64,000 nucleotides of DNA from JAHEEL01 sp963836085 (GTDB taxonomy: Bacteria > Actinomycetota > Acidimicrobiia > Spongiisociales > UBA5794). The stretch is taken from positions 1-64,000 of the forward strand of contig CAWIHT010000005.1 of the NCBI GenBank assembly GCA_963836085.1, given 5' to 3'. Positions 17,481 through 27,000 of this stretch are shown piece by piece (position 1 is the first letter of the stretch; each line of letters opens with the position of its first letter). The notes under the pieces were generated by a model, which had not been told where the DNA came from, searched no databases, and saw nothing but the letters and a program-made list of their open reading frames with translations. The position numbers were made by a program, and so were the translations under genes.

Positions 17481-18413
17481 TTACTTCCCTCTCGTAAATG
17501 GCTTGGTCAGCGCAGACGGCGCCCGGAAGCGACGGGCCACGAAGACCAGAGCCAAGATCGTGATGATGGCAGGTGCCATCGAGGCAAGGTTCGAAAGGTC
17601 CCTTGGAATGATGTCCTGCGTCTTCAATTCCAGCACCAGGGCGTTGACGAATCCGAAGAGCAGGGCACCCAACATGATCCCCGTCGGTCGCCATGCGCCG
17701 AAATACACGAGGGCGATGGCGATGAATCCCGCCCCGTTCGTGAGGTTCTGTTGGAAGATCCCGAGCGTGATGGCCAGCACGGCCCCAGCGATGCCGGCCA
17801 GCGTTCCACCGATGATCTCGGTCGCGTATCGGACACCAGCGACGCTCACGCCGAGGGTGTCCGCCGCGTCGGGATACTCGCCGACCGCCCGGATCTTCAT
17901 CCCGAAGGTCGTCCGATTGATCACGAACGTTGCAACCGGGATCGAAAGGAACGCGAGATAGATGATCAGGCTGTGCTGGAAGAACATCTCCCCGACGTAC
18001 GGGATGTCGGAAAGCAGCGGGATGTCCACCTGTGGGAACGTGTCGATCGGAACCGGCGTGCCGACGAGTTTCTGGAACAACAGATCGCTCATCCCGAGTC
18101 CGAAGAGATAGACACCGATGCCGCTGATCCCCTGCTCGGCCTTGAGCGTCACCGCGATCACAGCGGATGCGAGGCCGAGCATCAAGCCGACGATGGCCCC
18201 TGCGAGAAGACCGAGCCACACGTTGTCGGTCTTGAGCACGGCGTAGTAGCCGGAGAACGCCCCCAGCAGCATGATGCCGTCGACGCCGAGGTTGAGCACG
18301 CCGCTGCGCTGACCGAAGGTCTCACCGAGCGCTGCCAGGAGGAGCGGAACGGCAAGGCGGATCGCCGAGGCAACAACGGCGACCATCACCGCGGTGGTGA
18401 AGATCTCGCTCAT
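17481..18413 (-). CDS. BMP/nucleoside ABC transporter permease 2 (YufQ-like)
   Basis: The 310-residue membrane protein belongs to the branched-chain/ribose-type permease family, with about eight to ten hydrophobic helices. The family motif GETFGQRSGVLNLGVDGIMLLGAFSGY appears near residue 30, and the coupling region is FGMKIRAVGEYPDAADTLGVSV. The ATG overlaps the end of permease 1 by 4 bp. With permease 1 it forms the heterodimeric channel for nucleoside uptake. Confidence 0.93.
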   Translation of the reverse strand: MSEIFTTAVMVAVVASAIRLAVPLLLAALGETFGQRSGVLNLGVDGIMLLGAFSGYYAVLKTDNVWLGLLAGAIVGLMLGLASAVIAVTLKAEQGISGIGVYLFGLGMSDLLFQKLVGTPVPIDTFPQVDIPLLSDIPYVGEMFFQHSLIIYLAFLSIPVATFVINRTTFGMKIRAVGEYPDAADTLGVSVAGVRYATEIIGGTLAGIAGAVLAITLGIFQQNLTNGAGFIAIALVYFGAWRPTGIMLGALLFGFVNALVLELKTQDIIPRDLSNLASMAPAIITILALVFVARRFRAPSALTKPFTRGK

Positions 18414-19621
18414 CGCGGATCCTCCCCGAACTCGTCCTGACCATATGAATCAGTCCCTCTGGGCGCGGCGTCATACACCGAGCCGAGGCCGGAGTCCTCC
18501 TCATCGAGGGGCAGACTGCCGTCGTCTGCGATCTCTTCGTCCCGCGCGTCCCTCGTGAGGAGCTTCACCCGATAGCGGTCGGCCGCCACGACGAAGACCA
18601 CGACAAGACCGTTCAAGGCAACGATGAGCGCTGACGGAACCTGCACCGCACGCTGCAACGCCTGGCCGCCGACGATGAGTCCGCCGAAGAGGAACGATGC
18701 CGGAATCGTCCAGAGCGGGTGGAGGCCACCGAGCAGGGCGGCAACGATGCCGTTGAAGCCTGCGCTCCCGGTGAACCCCATCGTGGAACCGTCGGTCACC
18801 ATGCGGTGACTCTCGCTGCCGAACACCAGGACCGCGCCGGCAAGGCCTGCGAGAGCACCCGACATCGTCAGGGCGAGCGCAATCGTGCGGCGCACCGGGA
18901 TACCGGCGTAGCGGGCGGCATGCTCGCTCAGGCCGACGGCGCGGAGGCGGTACCCGAGCGGCGTCCGCCACAACAGGTAGTAGGTGGCGATTGCACAGAG
19001 CACCGCGAGGATCGGGCCGATATGGAATCGGTCGCCGAAGATGATCGGGAGGTCGGCAGACTCCATGAGGCGCTCGGTCTGTGGAATCCCGGTGCCCCTC
19101 TCGATCTCCGCCGGATCAATAAGCGGACCGCGCAACAGGTAGCTCATCAACTGCACGGCAACGATGTTCAGCATGATCGTGCTGAGGATCTCGTTGACCC
19201 GGTAGTAGGCCTTGAGCATGCCGGGGATCCAACCCCAGAGGGCACCACCGGCGAGTCCTGCCAGCAGAACCACCGGCACCATGATGATCGCCGGCATCTC
19301 CGGCAGGTACAGGGCGGCCATCGTGGCGAAGAGTCCGCCGAGCACCATCTGGCCTTCGGCGCCGATGTTGATGACGTTCGCGCGGAAGGCGATGACGATG
19401 CCGGTACCGACGAACAGCAGCGGCGTCGCCTTGAGGATCGTCGCTATGAGCGCGTTGCCGGAGCCGAACGCGCCGACGAACATCTCGGAGTAGCCCTCGA
19501 TCGGGTTGGCGCCGAGGAGTACGAGCATGATCGCGCCAAAAAGGAGCGCAGCGAAGACCGCGAGCACGGGGATGCTGTAGGCCAGGATCCGCCGCTGCTG
19601 GTAGCTGAGGTTGACGCTCAT
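18410..19621 (-). CDS. BMP/nucleoside ABC transporter permease 1 (YufP-like)
   Basis: The 403-residue permease is the first gene of the transporter operon. The first helix is YSIPVLAVFAALLFGAIMLVLLG. The family motif FRANVINIGAEGQMVLGGLFAT and the coupling loop GYRLRAVGLSEHAARYAGIPV are present. A charged tail of about 60 residues follows the last helix. A palindromic operator (19687-19701) lies 66 bp upstream of the ATG and contains a TTGACA -35-like hexamer, so this gene is the likely entry point of regulation for the operon. Confidence 0.92.
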   Translation of the reverse strand: MSVNLSYQQRRILAYSIPVLAVFAALLFGAIMLVLLGANPIEGYSEMFVGAFGSGNALIATILKATPLLFVGTGIVIAFRANVINIGAEGQMVLGGLFATMAALYLPEMPAIIMVPVVLLAGLAGGALWGWIPGMLKAYYRVNEILSTIMLNIVAVQLMSYLLRGPLIDPAEIERGTGIPQTERLMESADLPIIFGDRFHIGPILAVLCAIATYYLLWRTPLGYRLRAVGLSEHAARYAGIPVRRTIALALTMSGALAGLAGAVLVFGSESHRMVTDGSTMGFTGSAGFNGIVAALLGGLHPLWTIPASFLFGGLIVGGQALQRAVQVPSALIVALNGLVVVFVVAADRYRVKLLTRDARDEEIADDGSLPLDEEDSGLGSVYDAAPRGTDSYGQDEFGEDPR

Positions 19622-19686
19622 CTCAGTTTCACCGGATGCATACCTCGACCTTCCAAAGGAGCCGCGTGCGGCAGGATTCTCCGCGA

Positions 19687-19701
19687 TTGACGAAATGTCA
19701 A
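19687..19701. promoter_or_regulatory. Palindromic operator TTGAC-GAAAT-GTCAA upstream of the nucleoside transporter operon
   Basis: Arms TTGAC/GTCAA are perfect around 5 nt. On the minus strand the site reads TTGACATTTCGTCAA, so it includes a TTGACA -35 hexamer for the transporter promoter; the -10 is weak. A near-identical palindrome lies at 20399-20415 before the xanthine dehydrogenase gene. The HTH gene between the two sites is the obvious candidate to bind both. Confidence 0.7.
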
Positions 19702-19727
19702 ATCGAACTGCAGGTGCACCGACGGTG

Positions 19728-20084
19728 TCATGCTCGAATCGCGTTCAGGTAGTTGTAGATGGTGATCCGGCTCACGCCCATCAGGTCCGCGATGTCTTCG
19801 ATGGACCTCCGCATGAGGAATGCCCCTCGCTCGTCGAGCAACCGAACCGCAACCTGCTTCCCCGTCCGGTCGAGTTCGGGCAGCGGAGCCCCGAGTTCCT
19901 CTTCGATCCGCCGCACCAGGTTGCGGAATGCGTCTGCGAAAGAACCCACCCGAGCGTACGCAACGACCTCGCCCTCCCATTCGATCGGCACGTCGAGCGC
20001 CTCGGCCTCCGCAGGGAGCACAACCGTAGCTCCGGTCGCTTCGATGGCGGGCCGCGCGGCCGCGAGGACGGGGTGGTCGCTCAT
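19728..20084 (-). CDS. Small HTH transcriptional regulator (C-terminal DauR/YheO-like HTH)
   Basis: The 118-residue protein has an N-terminal domain with no strong match (ATVVLPAEAEALDVPIEWEG, then VVAYARVGSFADAF). Its C-terminal helix-turn-helix is LLDERGAFLMRRSIEDIADL followed by MGVSRITIYNYLNAI, resembling the HTH of YheO/DauR proteins. I chose the ATG at 20084, 2 bp after the stop of the upstream 81-residue gene; a GTG at 20105 would overlap that gene. Two copies of one palindrome flank the gene pair, so it is the likely repressor of the transporter and xanthine dehydrogenase operons and of itself. The effector is unknown. Confidence 0.8.
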   Translation of the reverse strand: MSDHPVLAAARPAIEATGATVVLPAEAEALDVPIEWEGEVVAYARVGSFADAFRNLVRRIEEELGAPLPELDRTGKQVAVRLLDERGAFLMRRSIEDIADLMGVSRITIYNYLNAIRA

Positions 20085-20086
20085 GT

Positions 20087-20332
20087 TCACGACTCGCTTC
20101 GGCACTCGACCTGGACGGTGACCCGTGTCGCACCGGCACCCATGGCCGCGTGCAGCATGTCGGCGAGCGCCGCGACGACCGGTTCTGCATCACCCTCGAT
20201 GGTGGTGCCAAAAGCGTCGATGCTCGGCTCGAACCCACATGCAACGACGGCGTCGACCGCTGCCAAGACGGCGGGCCCGAGGGAACCCTCGACGAAGGGT
20301 TCGACCATGAACTCCGCCCGGTATCCGGACAT
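20087..20332 (-). CDS. Thiamine-binding/YkoF-MTH1187-like small ligand-binding protein
   Basis: The 81-residue protein has the pattern of the MTH1187/YkoF fold: AEFMVEPFVEGSLGPAVLAA near the start, a central FGTTIEGD and ATRVTVQVE at the end. Relatives bind thiamine or related small molecules as multimers. It is the first gene of a two-gene unit with the HTH regulator (2-bp gap), divergent from the xanthine dehydrogenase operon, which makes it a plausible ligand sensor or partner of the regulator. A -10-like TACAGT lies at 20359-20364. Direct thiamine binding is not established here. Confidence 0.75.
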   Translation of the reverse strand: MSGYRAEFMVEPFVEGSLGPAVLAAVDAVVACGFEPSIDAFGTTIEGDAEPVVAALADMLHAAMGAGATRVTVQVECRSES

Positions 20333-20398
20333 TCACACTCCACTGTTGCTCGCTCCAGACTGTAGCGCGAGCCATCGCGCCCATCGCCCGGACCGCGA

Positions 20399-20415
20399 GT
20401 TGACAAAATGTCAAC
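20399..20415. promoter_or_regulatory. Perfect 17-bp palindromic operator GTTGACA-AAA-TGTCAAC in the divergent promoter region
   Basis: The palindrome sits between the YkoF-like gene (starts 20332, minus) and the xanthine dehydrogenase gene (starts 20459, plus). It contains TTGACA on both strands, so it overlaps a likely -35 element for the plus-strand operon; a weak -10 lies around 20424-20431. It matches the site at 19687-19701 in arms and spacing. AGAGGAGG at 20444-20451 is the ribosome-binding site of the downstream gene. Confidence 0.78.
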
Positions 20416-20458
20416 CGAACGGGGATGATACGGTTGGTGAATCAGAGGAGGCTCAACC

Positions 20459-23038
20459 ATGGAATCCACTTCGTTCAACGTCAATGGACTCCCGGTCGAG
20501 GTCTCGTCTGACCACCCGCACCTCCTCTCCGCCTTGCGCGAGGAACTTGGGGTGACGTCCCCCAAGGACGGATGCTCGCCGTCCGGCCAGTGCGGGGCGT
20601 GCACCGTCCTCGTTGACGGCAAGGCAATACAGAGTTGTCTCGTCTCGATGGAGAAGGTGGAAGGCAAGTCCGTCTCGACCCTCGAGGGTTTCGAGGAGGC
20701 AGAGCGACGACGACTGGCCGACGCCTTCGCTTCCACCGGTGCACTCCAATGCGGGTTCTGCACGCCCGGTATCCTGGTGCGTACCAAAGCCCTGATCGAC
20801 CAGAAGGGCGCCGATCTCGACCACAAGACCACCGCCGGTCGCCTCGGCGGGCACCTCTGCCGCTGCACCGGCTACACGAAGATCTTCGAGGCGATCGAGA
20901 TACTCGCCTCCGGCGACGTCGCGTCGCCGACCCTGCCCGATCGGATCGGCGAGACCGGAGCGAAGTACGAGGGCGTCGAACTCGCCCTCGGCGAACGGGG
21001 CTACGTGGACGACATCCGGCCCGAGGGCCTCCTCCACGGGGCGCTCCGCCTCACCGACCACGCCAGGGCCGACGTGCTGAGGATCGATACCAGCGCTGCG
21101 GAAGCCGTCGACGGCGTTGTCGCCGTCTTCACCGGCGCCGACGTACCGGGGAAACTCCACGTCGGCATCATCTACGAGGACTGGCCGGTGTTTATCCCAG
21201 AAGGCGGACGGACGTCCTACTACGGCGACGTGATCGCCATCGTCGTCGCAGAGTCAAAGCGCATCGCTCGCGCCGCCGCCGAATTGGTCAAGGTCGAGTA
21301 CAACGTCCTCGAACCGTTCGCCGATCCGCACACCGCTCTCGCGTCCGACGAGGACGCCGTGTGGGGCCTCGAAGGCAACGTCCTCTCCCGCTCGGCCTAT
21401 CAGCGCGGCGACGTCGACGCTGCACTCGCCGCTTCGACCCATACGGTGCACGAGGTCTTCCGAACCCAGCGGGTCGAACACGCTTTCCTCGAGCCAGAAT
21501 CCACACTCGCGGTCCCGACCGGAGATGGCGGCCTCCACGTGTATTCCGGAGGTCAGGGCGTTTGGGACGATCGCAACCAGATCGCGTCGCTCCTCGACGT
21601 CGACCCCGAGACCATCGTCGTCGAACTCGTCTCGAACGGCGGAGCGTTCGGCGGCAAGGAAGACATGTCCAACCAGGGCCAGACGGCGCTCGCGGCGTAC
21701 CTGCTCGACCGTCCGGTCTCCTGCACGCTGACCAGGGAGCAGTCGTTCCGGATCCATGCCAAGCGCCATCCGATCGAGATCGAGGTGTGGGCAGGGTGCG
21801 ACGGCGACGGGAAGCTCACCGCGCTGCGCTCCCGGATGATCGGCGACTCCGGTCCGTACGCGTCGGTGGGCATGAAGGTACTCGAACGAGCCGCCGGTCA
21901 CATGAGCGGTCCATACGTGGTCGACACGATCGACGTGGAAGCGATCGCGGTGAGAACGAACAACCCGGTCTGCGGCGCATTCCGAGGCTTCGGCGCCAAC
22001 CAGGCCCAGTTCGCAATGGAGGGCATCGTCGATCGTCTCGCCGAAGCCGTCGGCATCGACGGTTGGGAGATGCGGTCCCGCAACATCATCAGACCGGGCG
22101 TCGTATGGGGTCCCGGGCAGATCATGGACGATGGTGCCCGCGGTATCCGTGAGTGCCTCGACGCCGTCAAGCCTGCCTACGACCAGGCCCGGGCGGCGGG
22201 CAAGGCCGTAGGTCTCGGTATTGCGCTGAAGAACTCGGGCCTCGGGAACGGCTTCGTCGAAGTGTCCAAGGCCGTCGTCCGCCTTGAAGACGACGGCTCG
22301 GTCGAGGTACGACACTGCTGGACCGAGATGGGCCAGGGCGTCCACAACGTCGCTCTACAGGTTGCGGCCGAGGAGCTCGGCGTCGACCCGAACCGGATCA
22401 GCGTCATCGTCGACACAACGAGGGAACTCGGAGCCGGCCAGACCACGGGGTCCCGCGGAACCGTGATGGCCGCAGGCGGCGTCGCGGACGCTTGCCGCGT
22501 TGCCAACGAAGCCGGCCTCGCACCCGGCGTCGACTATTACGGTGAGTATGTCGTCGACTGGACCGACTCGCTCGAGGACGACGTCGAGAACCCGATGATC
22601 CACAGCGCGTTCGGCTACGCGGCGCAAGTCGCGATCGTCGACCCCGAGAGCGGCACCATCGACAAGATGATCGCCGCACACGACGTCGGCCGTGCGGTCA
22701 ACCCGCGTCTGGTCGAGGGTCAGATCGAAGGCGCCGTGCACATGGGCATCGGATACGCCCTCACCGAGGAGTTCCCGACCGACGAACTTGCCCGCCCAAC
22801 CAAGCACACGCTTCGAAGCCTCGGCATCATTCGGGCCAAGGACATGCCGGACGTGGAGACGATCATCGTCGAAGTCCCCCAGCCTCGCTCCCCCTTCGGG
22901 GTCAAGGGTGTCGGAGAGATCGGACTTGTCCCAACCGCTGGAGCCATCGCCGCTGCCTTCTACGAGGTCGACGGTGTCCGCAGAACGAGAACGCCCATGA
23001 ACATCCACGAGCCGCTTCGCGAGAGGAGCACCGCATGA
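20459..23038 (+). CDS. Fused xanthine dehydrogenase, [2Fe-2S] plus molybdopterin subunits (selenium-dependent molybdenum hydroxylase type)
   Basis: The 859-residue protein fuses a ferredoxin-like domain (plant-type cluster C39, C45, C48, C60; second cluster C98, C101, C134, C136) to a molybdopterin-binding subunit from about residue 165. Mo-site marks are SNGGAFGGKEDMS, NPVCGAFRGFGANQAQFAME, EMGQGVHNVALQVAAEELG and the catalytic Glu in GVKGVGEIGL. The fused form and the following ssnA- and ygfK-like genes match the E. coli xdhD-ssnA-ygfK group, linked to selenium-dependent purine hydroxylases. The spacing C-x5-C in the first cluster is one residue longer than usual. No FAD subunit or selenium-insertion gene is in the window. 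The ATG at 20459 has an AGAGGAGG site; the operator lies just upstream. Confidence 0.85.
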   Translation: MESTSFNVNGLPVEVSSDHPHLLSALREELGVTSPKDGCSPSGQCGACTVLVDGKAIQSCLVSMEKVEGKSVSTLEGFEEAERRRLADAFASTGALQCGFCTPGILVRTKALIDQKGADLDHKTTAGRLGGHLCRCTGYTKIFEAIEILASGDVASPTLPDRIGETGAKYEGVELALGERGYVDDIRPEGLLHGALRLTDHARADVLRIDTSAAEAVDGVVAVFTGADVPGKLHVGIIYEDWPVFIPEGGRTSYYGDVIAIVVAESKRIARAAAELVKVEYNVLEPFADPHTALASDEDAVWGLEGNVLSRSAYQRGDVDAALAASTHTVHEVFRTQRVEHAFLEPESTLAVPTGDGGLHVYSGGQGVWDDRNQIASLLDVDPETIVVELVSNGGAFGGKEDMSNQGQTALAAYLLDRPVSCTLTREQSFRIHAKRHPIEIEVWAGCDGDGKLTALRSRMIGDSGPYASVGMKVLERAAGHMSGPYVVDTIDVEAIAVRTNNPVCGAFRGFGANQAQFAMEGIVDRLAEAVGIDGWEMRSRNIIRPGVVWGPGQIMDDGARGIRECLDAVKPAYDQARAAGKAVGLGIALKNSGLGNGFVEVSKAVVRLEDDGSVEVRHCWTEMGQGVHNVALQVAAEELGVDPNRISVIVDTTRELGAGQTTGSRGTVMAAGGVADACRVANEAGLAPGVDYYGEYVVDWTDSLEDDVENPMIHSAFGYAAQVAIVDPESGTIDKMIAAHDVGRAVNPRLVEGQIEGAVHMGIGYALTEEFPTDELARPTKHTLRSLGIIRAKDMPDVETIIVEVPQPRSPFGVKGVGEIGLVPTAGAIAAAFYEVDGVRRTRTPMNIHEPLRERSTA

Positions 23039-24057
23039 GCAACGTCACGCCGGGATTGGTCTGCGCCCACCACCACCTCTACTCCGAACTCGCACGAGGC
23101 ATGCCGGCACCGCCGGAGGTCGCGACCGACTTCCAGGGAATCCTCGACCAGGTCTGGTGGCGCCTCGACGCTGCGCTCGACCTCGACATGCTCTCTTGGT
23201 CGGCCAAACTCGGGGCGCTGGAAGCGCTCGAATCCGGCACGACTGCGATCATCGACCACAACGAGACCCCGAATGCCATCGAGGGATCGCTCTCCGTCAT
23301 CGAGGACGCCTGCAACGAGGTCGGCGTGCGCGTGGTGACTGCGTACGGCATCAGCGACCGGCACGGTCACGACGGCGTGATCCGCGGCCTCGAAGAGAAC
23401 CGGCGGTTCCTCGCCGCCGGTGGAAGCGGCATGGTTGGCGTCCACGCCGCTTTCACCTGCACCGACGAGTCGCTCGAGGCGGCTGCCGCCCTCGCCGATG
23501 AGTTCGACGTCGGCGTCCACATTCATGTGTGCGAAGGTCCAGGCGACGCCGGCGCGCCCGAACGCCTCGAGGGCCTCACCAACGACAAGTGGCTCATCAG
23601 CCACTGCGTCTTCCTCCCCACCGACCACACACTCAAAGGGACGATCCTCCACAACCCGCGGTCGAACCTGAACAACGGGGTCGGCTACGCCGATCCTGCA
23701 CGCTTCCGGAACCCGGTCGCGCTCGGCACCGACGGAATCGGCGCCAACATGATCGAGTCGTTCCGCCTCGCGTACGTCATGCAACGCTCGGTCGACGTGA
23801 CCGTCGGCCCAGACCCGGCGTGGTCGTGGCTCGAGAACGGGTGGACGCTCGTCCCTGGCGCGCTGAACGACGAAGTCACCTGGTCGTATGAACCGATGGA
23901 CCCGTGGCACATCGCGTTCACCCCGGGTATCCGACCGCTGGAGGTCAAGGTCGACGGAGAGGTCGTATTCGCCAACGGAACCACAACGCGCGTCGACGCG
24001 GAAGAGATCAGAGCCAAAGCCCGAGAGCAGGCCGCCCGTCTGCACGCCCGCCTGTAG
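23035..24057 (+). CDS. SsnA-like amidohydrolase, short form
   Basis: The 340-residue metal-dependent hydrolase starts almost at the metal site: TPGLVCAHHHLYSELARGM, with H12-x-H14, which corresponds to residue 60 or so of full-length SsnA and guanine-deaminase relatives. Further metal ligands fit VHIHVCEG, LISHCVFL and ALGTDGIGANM. The first part of the composite beta-sandwich is missing, but part of its C-terminal half remains (VKVDGEVVFANGTTTRVD). The ATG overlaps the xanthine dehydrogenase stop by 4 bp. A role in purine or aminohydrolase chemistry next to the hydroxylase is likely; the substrate is unknown. Confidence 0.83.
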   Translation: MSNVTPGLVCAHHHLYSELARGMPAPPEVATDFQGILDQVWWRLDAALDLDMLSWSAKLGALEALESGTTAIIDHNETPNAIEGSLSVIEDACNEVGVRVVTAYGISDRHGHDGVIRGLEENRRFLAAGGSGMVGVHAAFTCTDESLEAAAALADEFDVGVHIHVCEGPGDAGAPERLEGLTNDKWLISHCVFLPTDHTLKGTILHNPRSNLNNGVGYADPARFRNPVALGTDGIGANMIESFRLAYVMQRSVDVTVGPDPAWSWLENGWTLVPGALNDEVTWSYEPMDPWHIAFTPGIRPLEVKVDGEVVFANGTTTRVDAEEIRAKAREQAARLHARL

Positions 24058-24074
24058 CGGAGAGGAGCCGACCG

Positions 24075-27000
24075 ATGTCAGACCGCTTCCAGCCCATAAC
24101 GATGGAACAGCTCACCGATTGGGTGTTCGACGAACTCGAGACCAACAACTCAATCTTCGGGATCCCCAAGCAGGCCTTCTTCACGCCGAGCGAGACCGAC
24201 CGATTCCGCCAACCGAACTACGGCACCGTGCTCGATACGCCATTCGGCGTCGCCGCGGGTCCGCACACCCAGATGGCGCAGAACATCATCGTCGCGTGGC
24301 TCGTCGGTGCCCGCTTCATCGAGCTGAAGACCGTCCAGACACTCGACGAACTCGACGTCAACAAGCCCTGCATCGACCTCGAGGATGAGGGATACAACGT
24401 CGAGTGGTCCCAGGAGCTCAAGGTCTACCAGTCGTTCGACGAGTACCTACGCGCCTGGGTCCTGATCCACGCGCTCCACAAGAAGCTCGGATTCCCCGGT
24501 GACGCCCCGGGCATGATCTTCAACATGAGCGTTGGCTACAACCTGGAGGGGATCCTGGAGCCGAACGTTCAGTGGTATCTCGACACGATGGACGACGCGT
24601 CCGAGTACCTCGGCCCATACGTCGACATCGTCGCCGAGCGCTACCCCGAGGTTCGCGACGTCGAGATCCCCGCCCAGATCTCCAACACGATGACGTTGTC
24701 GACTATGCACGGATGCCCGCCGGAAGAGATCGAACAGATCACGACGTACCTGCTCAATGAGCGTGGCCTCCACACGTCGGTGAAGTGCAACCCGACCCTG
24801 CTCGGCGCCGAGCGCGTCCGAGGGATCATCAACGATGAACTCGGGTTCAGCGACATCGTGATCCCAGACGAGGCCTTCGGTCACGACCTCAAGTACGTGG
24901 ATGCTGTCCCGATGTTCCACAACCTGAAGCGCATCGCTCGGAGCAAGGGTCTGACCTTCGGGCTGAAGCTCTCGAACACCCTCGAGGTCGAGAACCATCG
25001 GATGGAGTTCCCGGACGACGACATGATGTACATGTCGGGTCGGGCTCTCCACGCCGTCACGACCAACCTCGCATTGCGTCTCTCCGAGGAGTTCCGCGGC
25101 GATCTTCTGCTCTCATTCGCCGGCGGTGCGGATGCGTTCAACGTCACCAGCCTCCTGCGGTCCGGCATGACCACGATCACGGTCTGCTCGGATCTTCTCA
25201 AGACCGGCGGCTACCTGCGGATGCCGCAGTACCTCGAGGAACTCACCAACGCTCTCGACAAGACCGAGGCATGCGATCTCAAGGACTTTGCCGCCTGCAC
25301 GGCGCTCGCGGAGCACCACTTCAGTGCGTTCAGCGAGATGCTGGCTGGTGCGGCGCTCGGGGATAGCGGTTTGGCGTTCACAACGAAGGACGCACACGAA
25401 CTCGCCACGTACCTCGGCGGCGAGTGGCACGGACCTGTGTCTGAAGCCGTCCACCGGTGGTCGGTCGAACGTGGATACTCGGAAGAACGGGCGGCCACGC
25501 TGACAACGCTCGCGTTGCGGACGCTGGCCAGGGTCAATCTGCGCTCCTATGCCCACGAGGTGCAGGAGGACTGGCGCTACCGCAAGGAGTCGTTCAGGAC
25601 CGACCGGTCGAAGACCAGCCGGAAACTGGGCCTCTTCGATTGCATCGAGGCGCCGTGCGTCGACGAGTGTCCGGTCTCTCAGGATGTACCCGCGTACATG
25701 CGGGCCGTTCGCGAAGGCCGATTCGACGACGCGGTGAACCTGACGAGGGCCGACAATCCGGTTCCGTCAATCCTCGGCCGCGTCTGCGACCACCTCTGCG
25801 AAACGACCTGCATCCGCACGCATCTGGATCAGCCGCTGGCTATTCGCGACATGAAACGGTTCATCATGTCGCACGAGACCTCACCAGAGGTACCGGAGCG
25901 GACGGCCTCGATCGATACCAAGGTCGCGGTGATCGGCGCCGGACCTGCCGGCATCGCAGCGGCGCAGGACCTGGCGCTCGCCGGTGCCACGGTGACGATC
26001 TTCGAGGCCCACGGCTATCCGGGCGGCATGGTCGGCGGCGCGATTCCCGCCTACCGGTTGCCGCAGGAGCAGATCGATCAGGACATGGCAATCCTCGAGG
26101 ACCTCGGTGTCGAGATCCGCTACAACCAGACAGCGGGTGAGGACTTCACCCTCGAGGATCTTCGCACCGACGGCTTTGATCAAGTCTTCGTCGCCGTCGG
26201 CGCTCAGCTCCCGAAGTTCCTCGGCGTCGAGGGCGAGGACAGCGACGGCGTCATCGATGCCCTGCGATTCCTGCGCAGTGTGCGGGAGGAGGATCCGATC
26301 CCGGTCGGCCCGAGGGTCGGCGTCATCGGGGCAGGCGACACAGCCATGGACTGCGCGCGGTCCGCATGGAGGGTCGGCGCAACCGATGTGGCGATCATCT
26401 ACCGCCGTACGATCGACCAGATGCCCGCCGACCGCGAAGAGGTCGGTGCGTGTCTCGAAGAGGGCATCACGATCGAAGAGCTGGCAAGTCCCCGTGGCCT
26501 CCACGTCGAGGACGGGAAACTCGTCGGACTGATCGCAACCCGGACCGAGTACCGGGGCGATCGTGACTCGTCAGGGCGCAAGATCCCCCACGACATCGAA
26601 GACTCCGAGTTCGAGATCCCGCTCGACACGCTCATCCTGGCGATCAGCCAGCACTCGATGCTCGAATTCTTCGGCGACGCCGTGCCCGCACTGACCTCGC
26701 GGGGCTACCTCGAGGTCGACCCCGACACGTTCGAGTCATCGATTCCCGGAATCTACGCCGGTGGTGACGTCGCCGCCGACGGGCCGTCCTCGATCGTCAA
26801 GGCAGCCGCCGACGGTCAAGCCGCCGCGGCCGCGATCATCGCTGCCGTATCGGGTATCGCCGTCGACACGACCCCGTTGCCGATCCCCACGACGCGGGAC
26901 CTGCCGAGTCTCGTGATCCGACGGGCACATCGCGAGTACCGCGTGCCATCGGTGCATACGGCTCTCAACGAGCGGGACAACTTCAACGAGACCATGCTCA

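Noticed and set aside
19728..20105. GTG at 20105 as start of the HTH regulator
   Set aside because: It would overlap the YkoF-like gene by 19 bp without a ribosome-binding site; the ATG at 20084 sits 2 bp after that gene's stop.
20459..23038. Selenocysteine codon in the xanthine dehydrogenase
   Set aside because: No in-frame TGA other than the stop; in this enzyme type selenium is a labile cofactor, not a coded residue.
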